Source of the DNA: a virus
Length of the DNA: 64,000 nucleotides
IMG/VR virus record: IMGVR_UViG_3300034071_002652
Span: 24,440 to 88,439 of that record
Strand: one strand, 5' to 3'
A program made the position numbers and the translations under genes. The notes beneath the pieces were generated by a model. The model made no database searches, was not told where the DNA came from, and was given only the letters and a program-made list of their open reading frames with translations. This document shows, in pieces, positions 47,051-55,336 of the stretch; position 1 is the first letter of the stretch; every line of letters begins with the position of its first letter.

Positions 47051-48820
47051 ATGGGTTTAACAAGAGAACAGGTATTATTAGAATATGCCAAATGTGTCAA
47101 AAGTCCTGAATATGCCTTAAAAACATATTTGAAAACTTATGATCAAACAGTTCAGGGGTTCGTACCCCTGAAGTTGTTTCCTGACCAAGTGAAATTGATT
47201 GAGGATTTCGAAAAATTTGAGGAAAATATTGCATTAAAATATAGACAGGCGGGAGTTTCCACTGTCACCGCAGCTTGGATTTCCAAAAAGTTGATCACGG
47301 CTCCGAAGGGAAAACCTGAAAAGATATTGATCATCGCAAACAAACTTGATACTGCCGTCGGTATGGCAGATAAGATCAGATCGTTCCAAGAGCAATGGCC
47401 CGATTGGTTTGGCGTTAGTTTTTCATCGGAAAAAAACTCCCAACGTCACTTCAGATTGACAAATGGTTGTGAAGTAAAAGCGGTTGCAACATCAAAAGAC
47501 GCATTGAGAGGTTATACCCCAACTATTCTTGTATTCGACGAGGCGGCATATATTGAAGCTGATGATGATTTCTGGGCGGCTTGTATGGCCTCACTCTCAA
47601 CGGGTGGTAAAGTTATAGTTATTTCAACCCCCAACGGATTTGATCAAATTTATTATTCAATTTACGATCAAGCTTTACGGGGTATGAATGATTTCAAAAT
47701 ATCTGAAATGTATTGGTATAGAGATCCAAGATATACCAAAGACCTTTATTTAGTAAAAACCAAAGATATAGTTCATTATTTGTTAAATAAAGAAGAATAT
47801 TCTGAAGAGGAACACGTAATTAGGTTGGATGGTGCGGGTTGGGATTTGGATCTTGAATTTGTTATTCAAAAAATCAATGAAGGTTATAAACCTTGTTCTT
47901 CTTGGTTTGAAACTATGGTTAAGAAGTTGAAATACGATAGAAGAAAGGTGTCTCAAGAATTGGAGTGTAACTTTCTTGGTTCGGGTGACAATGTCATTGA
48001 CTCTGGAACTATGGAAAAAATCAAGAAAAATGATATTAAAGAACCCAAAGACAAGATGATGGGAGGGGCGTTATGGGTTTGGGAGGATCCAATATTGGAT
48101 CACAAATATATTATGGGTGTGGATGTGTCAAGAGGTGATTCAGAGGACTTTACAACCTTTAATATAGTTGATTTTGATACAAGAGAACAGGTTGTTGAAT
48201 TTTTGGACAAAGTTCCACCTGATATTGCCGCTGAAATTGCCTTAAAATGGGCACAAAGATACAACGCATTTGTGGTTATTGACATTACGGGTGGTATGGG
48301 TGTATCAACTGCAAGGAAGATGCAAGAGTTGGGGTATAAAAACCTTTATATTGATGGTCAAGTATCAACTGATATATGGAAATATGATCCAAAAGCACAA
48401 GAGAAAATACCGGGAATTAATTTTAACAACAAAAGGGTTCAGATTATTGCAACTTTTGAAGAATATATTAGACACGGGTTTAAGATAAGATCATCAAGAT
48501 TATATAATGAATTACTGACGTTTGTTTACATAAACGGAAGACCCGACCATATCAAAGGACAACATGACGACTTGATTATGTCTGTTGCTATGGCTTTATA
48601 TGTTGGTGAAAGTAGTTTTTCCAAACTCACAAAGGTTACCGAACAAGCAAAAGCAATGATTGATTCTTGGACGGTAAATGAAAGTGTAAAATATAAAACT
48701 GACTTTATGAATCCGAGTGTTCCATCGTATTATGGTCAAACAAATAACGATTCCAATCGAAGTTACAATCAGAAAGACGTAGAGAAATATTTATGGCTCT
48801 TCGGAGGAATGAGAAGATAA
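47051..48820 (+). CDS. Terminase large subunit (gp17-like)
   Basis: 589 aa. The ATPase domain has KYRQAGVST (63-71, the R-Q-x-G-x-S-T form of Walker A), the Walker B strand LVFDEAAYI (160-168) and a coupling motif STPNG. The RNase H-like nuclease shows GVDVSRGDSEDF, VVIDITGG and GQHDDLIMSVAMAL with the three catalytic acids. It pumps DNA into the prohead and cuts it, bound to the portal encoded next. No small subunit is recognised. The start at 47051 is used; an ATG 4 bases earlier is out of frame. Confidence 0.95.
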   Translation: MGLTREQVLLEYAKCVKSPEYALKTYLKTYDQTVQGFVPLKLFPDQVKLIEDFEKFEENIALKYRQAGVSTVTAAWISKKLITAPKGKPEKILIIANKLDTAVGMADKIRSFQEQWPDWFGVSFSSEKNSQRHFRLTNGCEVKAVATSKDALRGYTPTILVFDEAAYIEADDDFWAACMASLSTGGKVIVISTPNGFDQIYYSIYDQALRGMNDFKISEMYWYRDPRYTKDLYLVKTKDIVHYLLNKEEYSEEEHVIRLDGAGWDLDLEFVIQKINEGYKPCSSWFETMVKKLKYDRRKVSQELECNFLGSGDNVIDSGTMEKIKKNDIKEPKDKMMGGALWVWEDPILDHKYIMGVDVSRGDSEDFTTFNIVDFDTREQVVEFLDKVPPDIAAEIALKWAQRYNAFVVIDITGGMGVSTARKMQELGYKNLYIDGQVSTDIWKYDPKAQEKIPGINFNNKRVQIIATFEEYIRHGFKIRSSRLYNELLTFVYINGRPDHIKGQHDDLIMSVAMALYVGESSFSKLTKVTEQAKAMIDSWTVNESVKYKTDFMNPSVPSYYGQTNNDSNRSYNQKDVEKYLWLFGGMRR

Positions 48821-48828
48821 TAATATTG

Positions 48829-48835
48829 TATTTAT
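48829..48835 (+). promoter_or_regulatory. TATTTAT motif before the portal gene
   Basis: TGTATTTATTGAAAAAA lies 25 bases before the ATG at 48861. Confidence 0.5.
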
Positions 48836-48860
48836 TGAAAAAACTACTATTTTAATTACT

Positions 48861-50738
48861 ATGGCACAAACTAATCAACAATATACAATTTGGCAACGAC
48901 TTTCAAGGGTCTTTGGACCAGATTCCACATTGGATCAACAAGTTCCTCAATATAGGTTTGATAAAAAAGAAATTTTAAGAACCAAATCCAAAGGGGAATA
49001 CGAGAAGGAAAAACTTCAAGCTCAACAGAGTTTGTATTTGGCAAACCAATGGTCAAAGGTTGAAAACAATCTTTACACACAAGCCGTATATTATGAACCA
49101 ACAAGGTTGGCTTCATATTATGACTATGAATCTATGGAGTTTACACCCGAAATATCCGCAGCGTTGGACATTTATGCCGAGGAATCAACCACTCCGAACG
49201 AAAATGGATTTATTCTTCAAATATATTCAGAATCTAATAGAATCAAAAGTATTTTGGCCGACTTGTTCAATAACAAGTTGGACATCAACACCAACTTACC
49301 TATGTGGACAAGAAACACTTGTAAGTATGGTGATAATTTTCTCTACTTAAAGATTGATCCTGAACAAGGTGTTGTCGGAGCACAACAACTACCAAATATT
49401 GAAATCGAAAGATTTGAGAGGGGTATGGTTGTTAATACCGTTGCAATGAATACCGGTGTTGAAAACACTCACTTGACTTTCACATGGAAAAATAAAAATA
49501 TAGAATTCAATACGTGGGAGGTTGCTCACTTTAGACTTTTGGGTGACGACTCAAAATTACCTTATGGAACTTCTATGTTAGAAAAAGCAAGAAGGGTTTG
49601 GAAACAACTTCTTTTGTCTGAAGATGCGATGTTGATCTATAGAACATCAAGAGCACCTGAAAGAAGGGTTTTTAAAGTTTTTGTTGGAAATATGGATGAC
49701 AAAGATGTGGAAGCGTATGTACAGAGAGTTGCCAACAAATTCAAGAGAGACCAAATTGTGGATCCCAAGAATGGTAATGTTGATATGAGATATAATCAGA
49801 TGGCTGTAGACCAAGATTATTTTATTCCTGTTCGTGATCCAAACGCACCAAATCCAATTGATACTTTACCGGGTGCTCAAAATCTGAGTGAAATTGCGGA
49901 TATTGAATATATTCAAAAGAAATTGTTAACTGCTTTGAGAATACCAAAAGCATTCCTTGGTTTTGAAGAAGTGGTTGGTGATGGTAAGAATCTTTCTCTT
50001 TTGGATATTAGATTCTCAAGAACCATTAATAGAATTCAACAAGCGATGATTCAAGAATTGAATAAAATCGCGATTATTCATCTATATATCTTGGGATTTG
50101 AGGACGAACTTAATAACTTCACTTTGGGTCTAACAAACCCATCAACACAACAGGATATGTTGAAGATTGAACAACTTCAATCTAAAATTGCACTTTACAG
50201 AGACGCGGTTACTGATCCTGGAAATGGTATTCAAGCGGTATCTGCTTCTTGGGCTAAGAAACACATTCTTGGATTCAGTGATGAAGAAATTAAGTTGGAT
50301 ATTCAACAACAAAGAATTGAAAAAGCTGTAGCTAAGGAACTTGAGGAAACTCCGAATGTAATTACTAAAACAGGTATATTTGACAATATTGACAAGTTAT
50401 ACGGTAATGGAAAACCAAAGGAGGAAGGTGAAGCGGGTGCTGGTGAGGCAACAACACCCGGTGGTGGAGAAACAACAAGTCCTGATTTAAGTGGTTTTGG
50501 TGATTTAGGTGGCGGAACCACAACACCCGAACCCGCATCTGAAACAGGTGGTGCTGAAACAGGTGGTGCTGAAACAGAAACTCCCACCGCAGAAGTAACT
50601 CCCGAATCCAAGGAAAGAGATGAGAATTTAATCCTTGAAGATAGTATGTTAAACGGTGTTGTTGAACTAAACATTAACAAAGCTAAAAAATCTTTAGAGG
50701 AGATTGATCAAAAATTGAACGAGTTACTAAAATCATAA
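48861..50738 (+). CDS. Portal protein (T4 gp20-like)
   Basis: 625 aa. The N-terminal crown of the family is clear: YTRLASYYDYESMEFTPEISAALDIYAEEST-type text near residues 75-105, then WTRNTCKYGDNFLYLKID, PYGTSMLEKARRVWKQLLLSEDAMLIYR and SLLDIRFSRTINRIQQAMIQELNKIAI. The protein forms the dodecameric DNA channel at one head vertex. The last 100 residues are Gly/Thr/Pro/Glu-rich low-complexity linker and a short helix, an extension beyond typical gp20. Confidence 0.9.
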   Translation: MAQTNQQYTIWQRLSRVFGPDSTLDQQVPQYRFDKKEILRTKSKGEYEKEKLQAQQSLYLANQWSKVENNLYTQAVYYEPTRLASYYDYESMEFTPEISAALDIYAEESTTPNENGFILQIYSESNRIKSILADLFNNKLDINTNLPMWTRNTCKYGDNFLYLKIDPEQGVVGAQQLPNIEIERFERGMVVNTVAMNTGVENTHLTFTWKNKNIEFNTWEVAHFRLLGDDSKLPYGTSMLEKARRVWKQLLLSEDAMLIYRTSRAPERRVFKVFVGNMDDKDVEAYVQRVANKFKRDQIVDPKNGNVDMRYNQMAVDQDYFIPVRDPNAPNPIDTLPGAQNLSEIADIEYIQKKLLTALRIPKAFLGFEEVVGDGKNLSLLDIRFSRTINRIQQAMIQELNKIAIIHLYILGFEDELNNFTLGLTNPSTQQDMLKIEQLQSKIALYRDAVTDPGNGIQAVSASWAKKHILGFSDEEIKLDIQQQRIEKAVAKELEETPNVITKTGIFDNIDKLYGNGKPKEEGEAGAGEATTPGGGETTSPDLSGFGDLGGGTTTPEPASETGGAETGGAETETPTAEVTPESKERDENLILEDSMLNGVVELNINKAKKSLEEIDQKLNELLKS

Positions 50739-50745
50739 TATTTAT
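50739..50745 (+). promoter_or_regulatory. TATTTAT motif
   Basis: AATATTTATTTAGT ends 5 bases before the ATG at 50751 and overlaps the end of the portal gene. Confidence 0.5.
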
Positions 50746-50750
50746 TTAGT

Positions 50751-51422
50751 ATGAAAACATTAGGAAGTTATATCACCCAACTCGAAAATGAATTGGTGGA
50801 AGGTTATAAAAAAGGAACCTTCAAAAGTTCATTTACCAAATTTAAGAATCACGTCTTAAAAAATAAGAACTTGAAAGAGGCGACAAATATCTATTATGAA
50901 TTGTCATTCAAAAAAGGATATGACAAGGAATTCAGTGAAATGTTCCTTAATGAATCTATTGATAGATTAAAAGAATTATATAAAAGAAAAGATATTCAAA
51001 AGTATTTGTCTGAGGGATTCAATAACTACGAATCTATTGATAATTTGATCTTTTCAACAAACATAGAAAAAAAGGTTCAGACAAAACTTTCTTTGTTGGA
51101 AAATCTTCAAAAAAAAGATGAGGTAAACGAAACCATTTATCTTCCTTTATCTATGCAAGTGGATATTGCAAATTCCAAAATCAAACCAATCTTAGAAAGT
51201 CTTTCAGAGGAAGAACTTTCATTACTCAAAGAAATGAAGGAATTAACTGAAGGTGATTTGACAAACTTAATTGAGGAAACTAAATCTGAAATTGTTTCTG
51301 TATTTGAGAAAAATACTATAGAAGAAGATAAATTGGATCAGTTGAAATCAAAGTTGGGGTCCTATGATAAATCCCACCGTTCATTGTTTGAACTCAGGAA
51401 ATTCTTGAACGAGATAGTTTAA
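50751..51422 (+). CDS. Helical protein of unknown function in the head operon
   Basis: 223 aa, Lys/Glu-rich and almost all helical, with an internal KELTEGDL LxE site and two more. The opening MKTLGSYITQLENELVEGY is an amphipathic helix like capsid-targeting peptides of T4 core proteins. Located between portal and protease, where T4 carries core genes, so a prohead core role is reasonable. No family match is recalled. Confidence 0.5.
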   Translation: MKTLGSYITQLENELVEGYKKGTFKSSFTKFKNHVLKNKNLKEATNIYYELSFKKGYDKEFSEMFLNESIDRLKELYKRKDIQKYLSEGFNNYESIDNLIFSTNIEKKVQTKLSLLENLQKKDEVNETIYLPLSMQVDIANSKIKPILESLSEEELSLLKEMKELTEGDLTNLIEETKSEIVSVFEKNTIEEDKLDQLKSKLGSYDKSHRSLFELRKFLNEIV

Positions 51423-51604
51423 TCTTTCTTAAACTTGTCGTTTACATAGATGGCCTTATTCATCTTTTCTCTGTTTTTCACTGAATCTTTAATATATTCT
51501 TTATTTTCCCACAGTTTTTTGTGAACTTGGGTCTTATAAACTTTATATTTATAAGTTTTCAGAGCGGCCTCTATATTTTTTTTATTTACCTCTACTATTA
51601 TCAT
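51419..51604 (-). CDS. rpsU: Ribosomal protein bS21
   Basis: 61 aa from the ATG at 51604. MIIVEVNKKNIEAALKTYKYK and the tail SVKNREKMNKAIYVNDKF match Bacteroidota bS21 along the whole length, including the conserved Tyr near the C-terminus (Y53). In Bacteroidota this protein sits at the 16S rRNA 3' end and helps hide the anti-Shine-Dalgarno; phage bS21 proteins are known from other phages. The gene is antisense within the head operon with only 4 bases of overlap to the upstream gene, and no Shine-Dalgarno precedes it. Confidence 0.85.
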   Translation of the reverse strand: MIIVEVNKKNIEAALKTYKYKVYKTQVHKKLWENKEYIKDSVKNREKMNKAIYVNDKFKKD

Positions 51605-51714
51605 AAGTTGTATTTGTAACGATAAATACAAACGAATTTACGAAATTTTGACAATAACCCTTATTTTTATTATGTTTTTCGAAAAATAAACGTTTTTACA
51701 TATGAAGGAATTTT

Positions 51715-52167
51715 ATGAAGAAGGGAAAATCAATTAAGATTAATGGATTTAAAGATTTCAAAATAAATTATGGAACGGTAGATTTTAAATCTATGAAATC
51801 AATTTATTTGGTCATTCAGGCGTGGGTGGAGCCAATAACGGATCTTGAATCGTGGTCATCGGTGGTCAATACATTAAGAAGGGACATTAAACACAAATTA
51901 TTGGATTCAATAGATCTGAATATATTCAACGGAAGAACAATCGTCGATTTGGATCTTAGAACCTCAGGAATTCAGGAAGGGAAGAGGAGTTTTATGAATT
52001 TGGAAATCACATTATTTTTGGATGAATATATTGATTTCAAATCAGAACAATTAAAAAAATCATTAACAACAATCTGTAAATATATTACAAAAAATAGTTT
52101 TAAATCCAACAGGTATTTTTCATTTCATCTTTCAAAGATGGAAACACCCGTAAAATTGTTGGTGTAA
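51715..52167 (+). CDS. Protein of unknown function
   Basis: 150 aa, Lys-rich, beta/alpha (YLVIQAWVEPITDLESWSSVVNTLRRDIKHKLL). An AAGGA sequence lies about 9 bases before the ATG, one of the few Shine-Dalgarno-like sites in the window. No family is recognised. It is the first plus-strand gene after bS21. Confidence 0.45.
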   Translation: MKKGKSIKINGFKDFKINYGTVDFKSMKSIYLVIQAWVEPITDLESWSSVVNTLRRDIKHKLLDSIDLNIFNGRTIVDLDLRTSGIQEGKRSFMNLEITLFLDEYIDFKSEQLKKSLTTICKYITKNSFKSNRYFSFHLSKMETPVKLLV

Positions 52168-52171
52168 ATTA

Positions 52172-52178
52172 TATTTAT
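52172..52178 (+). promoter_or_regulatory. TATTTAT motif
   Basis: ATTATATTTATTTAT ends 4 bases before the ATG at 52183. Confidence 0.5.
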
Positions 52179-52182
52179 TTAT

Positions 52183-53028
52183 ATGATTGAAAAATTTATT
52201 GAGTTATCACAAGAAACCGATAAAAGTCTCGTAGAATTTATCGAGGCTTTTTTCGGTGGTAATATTGAAGTTTTTTATAAAAAAATTAAATCGAGTGGTG
52301 ATTCAATTCCTACCTCTATTTTACTTGATCTATATCACCAATATCCAGCATCAACATTAAAATATGTTACATCTGTCGGTGATCAGGAACTTAATGAACT
52401 TATATTCGAAGTGTTGGATGATCATAGTAGGGGTTTATCAAAGGATGGTGATGAATATTTCTATCGTATTGATAAGTTAAGAGATTTTGAGATATTCTTT
52501 GATCGTGAGACAAAAGAAGATAGATGGTTAACACAAGGGTTTTGGGACATAGATTGTTATGATTATTGGAATGATGTAATATCTTCTGAAAACAAAAAAA
52601 ATATTAAGAATTTTTCGGATTATGAAAAATCTATAATTTGTATATTCATAGAAACAGCAATTAAAATTTCAATAAAAGATAAAATAAATTCCAAAATATT
52701 TCAGACAATCAGTGATTATTTGGGATACCCCGATGGATCGGGTGTTCGTGAAGATGGAAATGGATATATTTTAAATGTCACCAAAATGATTTCTCAATTG
52801 GCTGAGGACACAAAAGAGTTAATCGAAAATGGTGAAGTTGACAATTCAACACAGCTTGCTTGGGACAACGGAATGTTTTATTTAATACGTTTTACTGTCT
52901 CTATTGAGGTTGAATTCGGTTCATTAGTTGACGAAAACTCGATAAGAAAAGTCTCAAAAGACATTAATAATTATATTACAACATATTTATCTAGTAAAAA
53001 AAATGAAAGAACAACTAAGAGTACTTGA
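52183..53028 (+). CDS. Protein of unknown function upstream of the prohead protease
   Basis: 281 aa, acidic, helical, with aromatic-rich middle (RWLTQGFWDIDCYDYWNDV). No motif is recognised. Its last 26 bases overlap the start of the protease gene, so the two are probably made together. A protease regulator or core protein is possible. Confidence 0.5.
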   Translation: MIEKFIELSQETDKSLVEFIEAFFGGNIEVFYKKIKSSGDSIPTSILLDLYHQYPASTLKYVTSVGDQELNELIFEVLDDHSRGLSKDGDEYFYRIDKLRDFEIFFDRETKEDRWLTQGFWDIDCYDYWNDVISSENKKNIKNFSDYEKSIICIFIETAIKISIKDKINSKIFQTISDYLGYPDGSGVREDGNGYILNVTKMISQLAEDTKELIENGEVDNSTQLAWDNGMFYLIRFTVSIEVEFGSLVDENSIRKVSKDINNYITTYLSSKKNERTTKST

Positions 53029-53731
53029 GGCTCACGAAACCGGTAAAGGTATTTTGGTAGAGCATGACGCGGGATATATCTCACCAAATCATCCTGAAAA
53101 CGAAAAGGTTATCATGGAATCCAAGTCAATGAGAGATCATTCCAGACCATTTATATTCTATGCTGTTCTTCAAAAGTTTGATACTCCAAATAGAAACGGA
53201 AGATTATATCCCGAAAAAATATTAAAAAGAGAAGCAGAAAATTATAAGAGAATGATTCAAAAGGGAACTTCCCTTTCAGAATTGAATCACCCCGAATCAT
53301 CTATTGTAGATTTGGAAAGAGTTTCACACATTATTGATGATGTATGGTGGGACGGAAATACCTTGATGGGTAAATTAAGACTTCTAACCTCACCAGCGTT
53401 TCACGAAACAGGTATTGTTTCTACACCTGGTGACATCGCAGCAAACCTTATGAGACAAGGATGTACGATGGGTATATCTTCAAGAGGGGTGGGGACTTTA
53501 AAAAAGAAGGGAGAACAAAATGAAGTACAAGACGACTTTGAGTTAATCTGTTTTGATTTAGTTAGTTCACCATCCACACCAGGAGCATATCTTTTTGACA
53601 AACCTGAAGATAAATTCAACTTTGAGGAAAACATAGAAGAAGAAAGAAATTTAAGAAAACCAGAATCTGAAAAAGGATTGGGTAAGTCTCTTGATTTAAT
53701 GAACAAACTTTCCGATTTTTTAGGAAGATAA
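53003..53731 (+). CDS. Prohead protease (T4 gp21-like)
   Basis: 242 aa. Matches the gp21-type serine protease family: FIFYAVLQKFDTPNRNGRLYPEKIL, SELNHPESSIVDLERVSHII (His96 candidate), and CTMGISSRGVGTL (Ser159/160 candidate), followed by FDLVSSPSTPGAYLF. The known T4 enzyme cuts core, scaffold and capsid proteins after (L/I)xE, removing N-terminal targeting peptides during maturation. The many LxE sites in this window are its likely substrates. Confidence 0.88.
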   Translation: MKEQLRVLEAHETGKGILVEHDAGYISPNHPENEKVIMESKSMRDHSRPFIFYAVLQKFDTPNRNGRLYPEKILKREAENYKRMIQKGTSLSELNHPESSIVDLERVSHIIDDVWWDGNTLMGKLRLLTSPAFHETGIVSTPGDIAANLMRQGCTMGISSRGVGTLKKKGEQNEVQDDFELICFDLVSSPSTPGAYLFDKPEDKFNFEENIEEERNLRKPESEKGLGKSLDLMNKLSDFLGR

Positions 53732-53741
53732 ATAATTAATT

Positions 53742-53954
53742 ATGGACGAAAAATATTTCATTGCAAAAATCCAATTTGAAACAGTAGATATTCAAACTGG
53801 TAAAACCAAAAAAACAAGAGAAGAGAAATTGGTGAGGGGTTTTAGTGTAACCGATGTTGAAGCAAAAGTTACAAAGATTTTTGAAAGGTACACTGAAGAT
53901 TGGAGAATCACAAGTGTAATTGAAAGTAAAATCAACGAAGTAATTGAAAAATAA
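53742..53954 (+). CDS. DUF4494 protein
   Basis: 70 aa. FIAKIQFETVDIQTGKTKKTREEKLVRGFSVTDVEAKVTKIFERY fits DUF4494, a small family found in Bacteroidota and their phages with unknown function. It has an N-terminal beta hairpin and C-terminal helix. Placed between protease and scaffold and ended by a strong terminator. Confidence 0.7.
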   Translation: MDEKYFIAKIQFETVDIQTGKTKKTREEKLVRGFSVTDVEAKVTKIFERYTEDWRITSVIESKINEVIEK

Positions 53955-53957
53955 AAG

Positions 53958-53981
53958 AGGGGTCAAATGACCCCTTTTTTT
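53958..53981 (+). terminator. Rho-independent terminator after DUF4494
   Basis: AGGGGTCA/TGACCCCT perfect 8-bp stem, AA loop, seven T. Confidence 0.88.
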
Positions 53982-54032
53982 ATTTAATTTTATCAATATA
54001 CAAAAAAAATTAAATTTTTCTATAGATAGGTA

Positions 54033-54039
54033 TATTTAT
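54033..54039 (+). promoter_or_regulatory. TATTTAT motif before the scaffold gene
   Basis: TAGGTATATTTATTAAGAAA lies 29 bases before the ATG at 54069, directly after a terminator, so the capsid genes have an independent promoter. Confidence 0.55.
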
Positions 54040-54068
54040 TAAGAAAAATAAATCTACTTAAATAGAAA

Positions 54069-55316
54069 ATGAACAAAAAAGAAATTCTATTAGACGATAC
54101 ACTCTTACAGTTGAAGAACTTAGAAGAGTCTATTGCAAAAAACACAAAAGGAATACTTGCTTCAGTTATGAAGGAAGAAATCAAGTCTTTAGTAAAAGAA
54201 TCTTTAGGTGGTGACACTGAAGAGGTTAAAGAACAGGAAGAGGAAGATGAACTTGATCTTGAACTCGACACCGAGATGGGGGATGAGGGAGAAGAAGAAG
54301 TTGAACTCGACCTTGATGATGAAGAGGAAATGGACGTTGACCTTCCTGCAGAATTCGGAGACGAGGATTTGGAATCTATGGATGACGAAGAACTCGAAAT
54401 GGATTTTGAAGATGAAATGGAAGACGAAGATTTAATCGACATCACAAACATGAGTGATGAAGAACTCGTAAAGGTTTTCAAATTGATGGGTGACCAAGAT
54501 GGAGTTATCGTCCAAAAGGAAGATGACGAAATTCACTTGAAAGATGAAAATGCAGATGTAGAATATGAAATTCAATTGGAAGGTGAAGATCACGAATTGG
54601 AAGAAATGATGGACCTTGACGAAATGGAAGACATGGATGAATCTGAAGAAGAAATGGATGTTTCTGAAATGGAGGACATGGAAGTTTCTGAAATGGAAGA
54701 CATGGATGAAGAAGAAGTGATGTACGAAATTGAATTTGACGAAGAAGAAGACGAAGAAGAAGAGGAAGAAGTTGAGTTAGAAGAAACATACGAAGAGGCT
54801 CACGAAGGTGAGGCACACAAAGAAGAAGCCAAGGAAGCAGCTAGAACCTTGGGTAATGGAAGAGCTTTTGGAAGAAAAGGTTTACCAAAACCAAAAGCAG
54901 CACCTCGTCATTTAGAGGTAGAATCTTATAAGAAACAAATAAGTCAACTCAAAGAAAAGAATGAAGAGTACAAAAAGGCTCTCGATCTTTTCAGAACTAA
55001 ATTGAACGAGGTTGCGATTTTCAACTCGAATTTAGCTTACGCTACCAGATTGTTCACTGAACATTCTACAACCAAACAGGAGAAGATCAATATTCTTAAA
55101 AGATTTGACAACGTAGAGACATTAAAGGAATCAAAAAATCTCTATAAGTCAATTAAGAATGAATTGGTTTCCTCTACAAATGTTGTAACCGAATCTGTGG
55201 TAAACAAAGTTCAAAAAACACCACAAAAAGGTTCAACAAACTTAGTTGAATCTAAAACATACGAGAACGCTCAGTTCTTGAGAATGAAAGATTTGATGAG
55301 TAAAATAAACAAATAA
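54069..55316 (+). CDS. Scaffold/prohead core protein (gp22-like)
   Basis: 415 aa. Residues 1-55 are helical, with LVKESLGG as an LxxE-like end. Residues 55-250 are an extreme Glu/Asp low-complexity region (EMDVSEMED, VELDLDDEE). Residues 270-415 form a coiled coil (SYKKQISQLKEKNEEYKKALDLF... YATRLFTEHSTTKQEKINILKRFD) like cyanophage and T4 gp22 cores. It sits between protease and capsid gene, the gp21-gp22-gp23 order of T4. It is expected to be digested by the protease as the head matures. Confidence 0.8.
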   Translation: MNKKEILLDDTLLQLKNLEESIAKNTKGILASVMKEEIKSLVKESLGGDTEEVKEQEEEDELDLELDTEMGDEGEEEVELDLDDEEEMDVDLPAEFGDEDLESMDDEELEMDFEDEMEDEDLIDITNMSDEELVKVFKLMGDQDGVIVQKEDDEIHLKDENADVEYEIQLEGEDHELEEMMDLDEMEDMDESEEEMDVSEMEDMEVSEMEDMDEEEVMYEIEFDEEEDEEEEEEVELEETYEEAHEGEAHKEEAKEAARTLGNGRAFGRKGLPKPKAAPRHLEVESYKKQISQLKEKNEEYKKALDLFRTKLNEVAIFNSNLAYATRLFTEHSTTKQEKINILKRFDNVETLKESKNLYKSIKNELVSSTNVVTESVVNKVQKTPQKGSTNLVESKTYENAQFLRMKDLMSKINK

Positions 55317-55336
55317 ACTAAACAAAAAAATTTAAC

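Noticed and set aside
54020-54481. Minus-strand Ser-rich reading frame opposite the scaffold gene
   Set aside because: Poly-Ser text arises from reading the GAA/GAT-rich acidic region backwards; it has no own signals.
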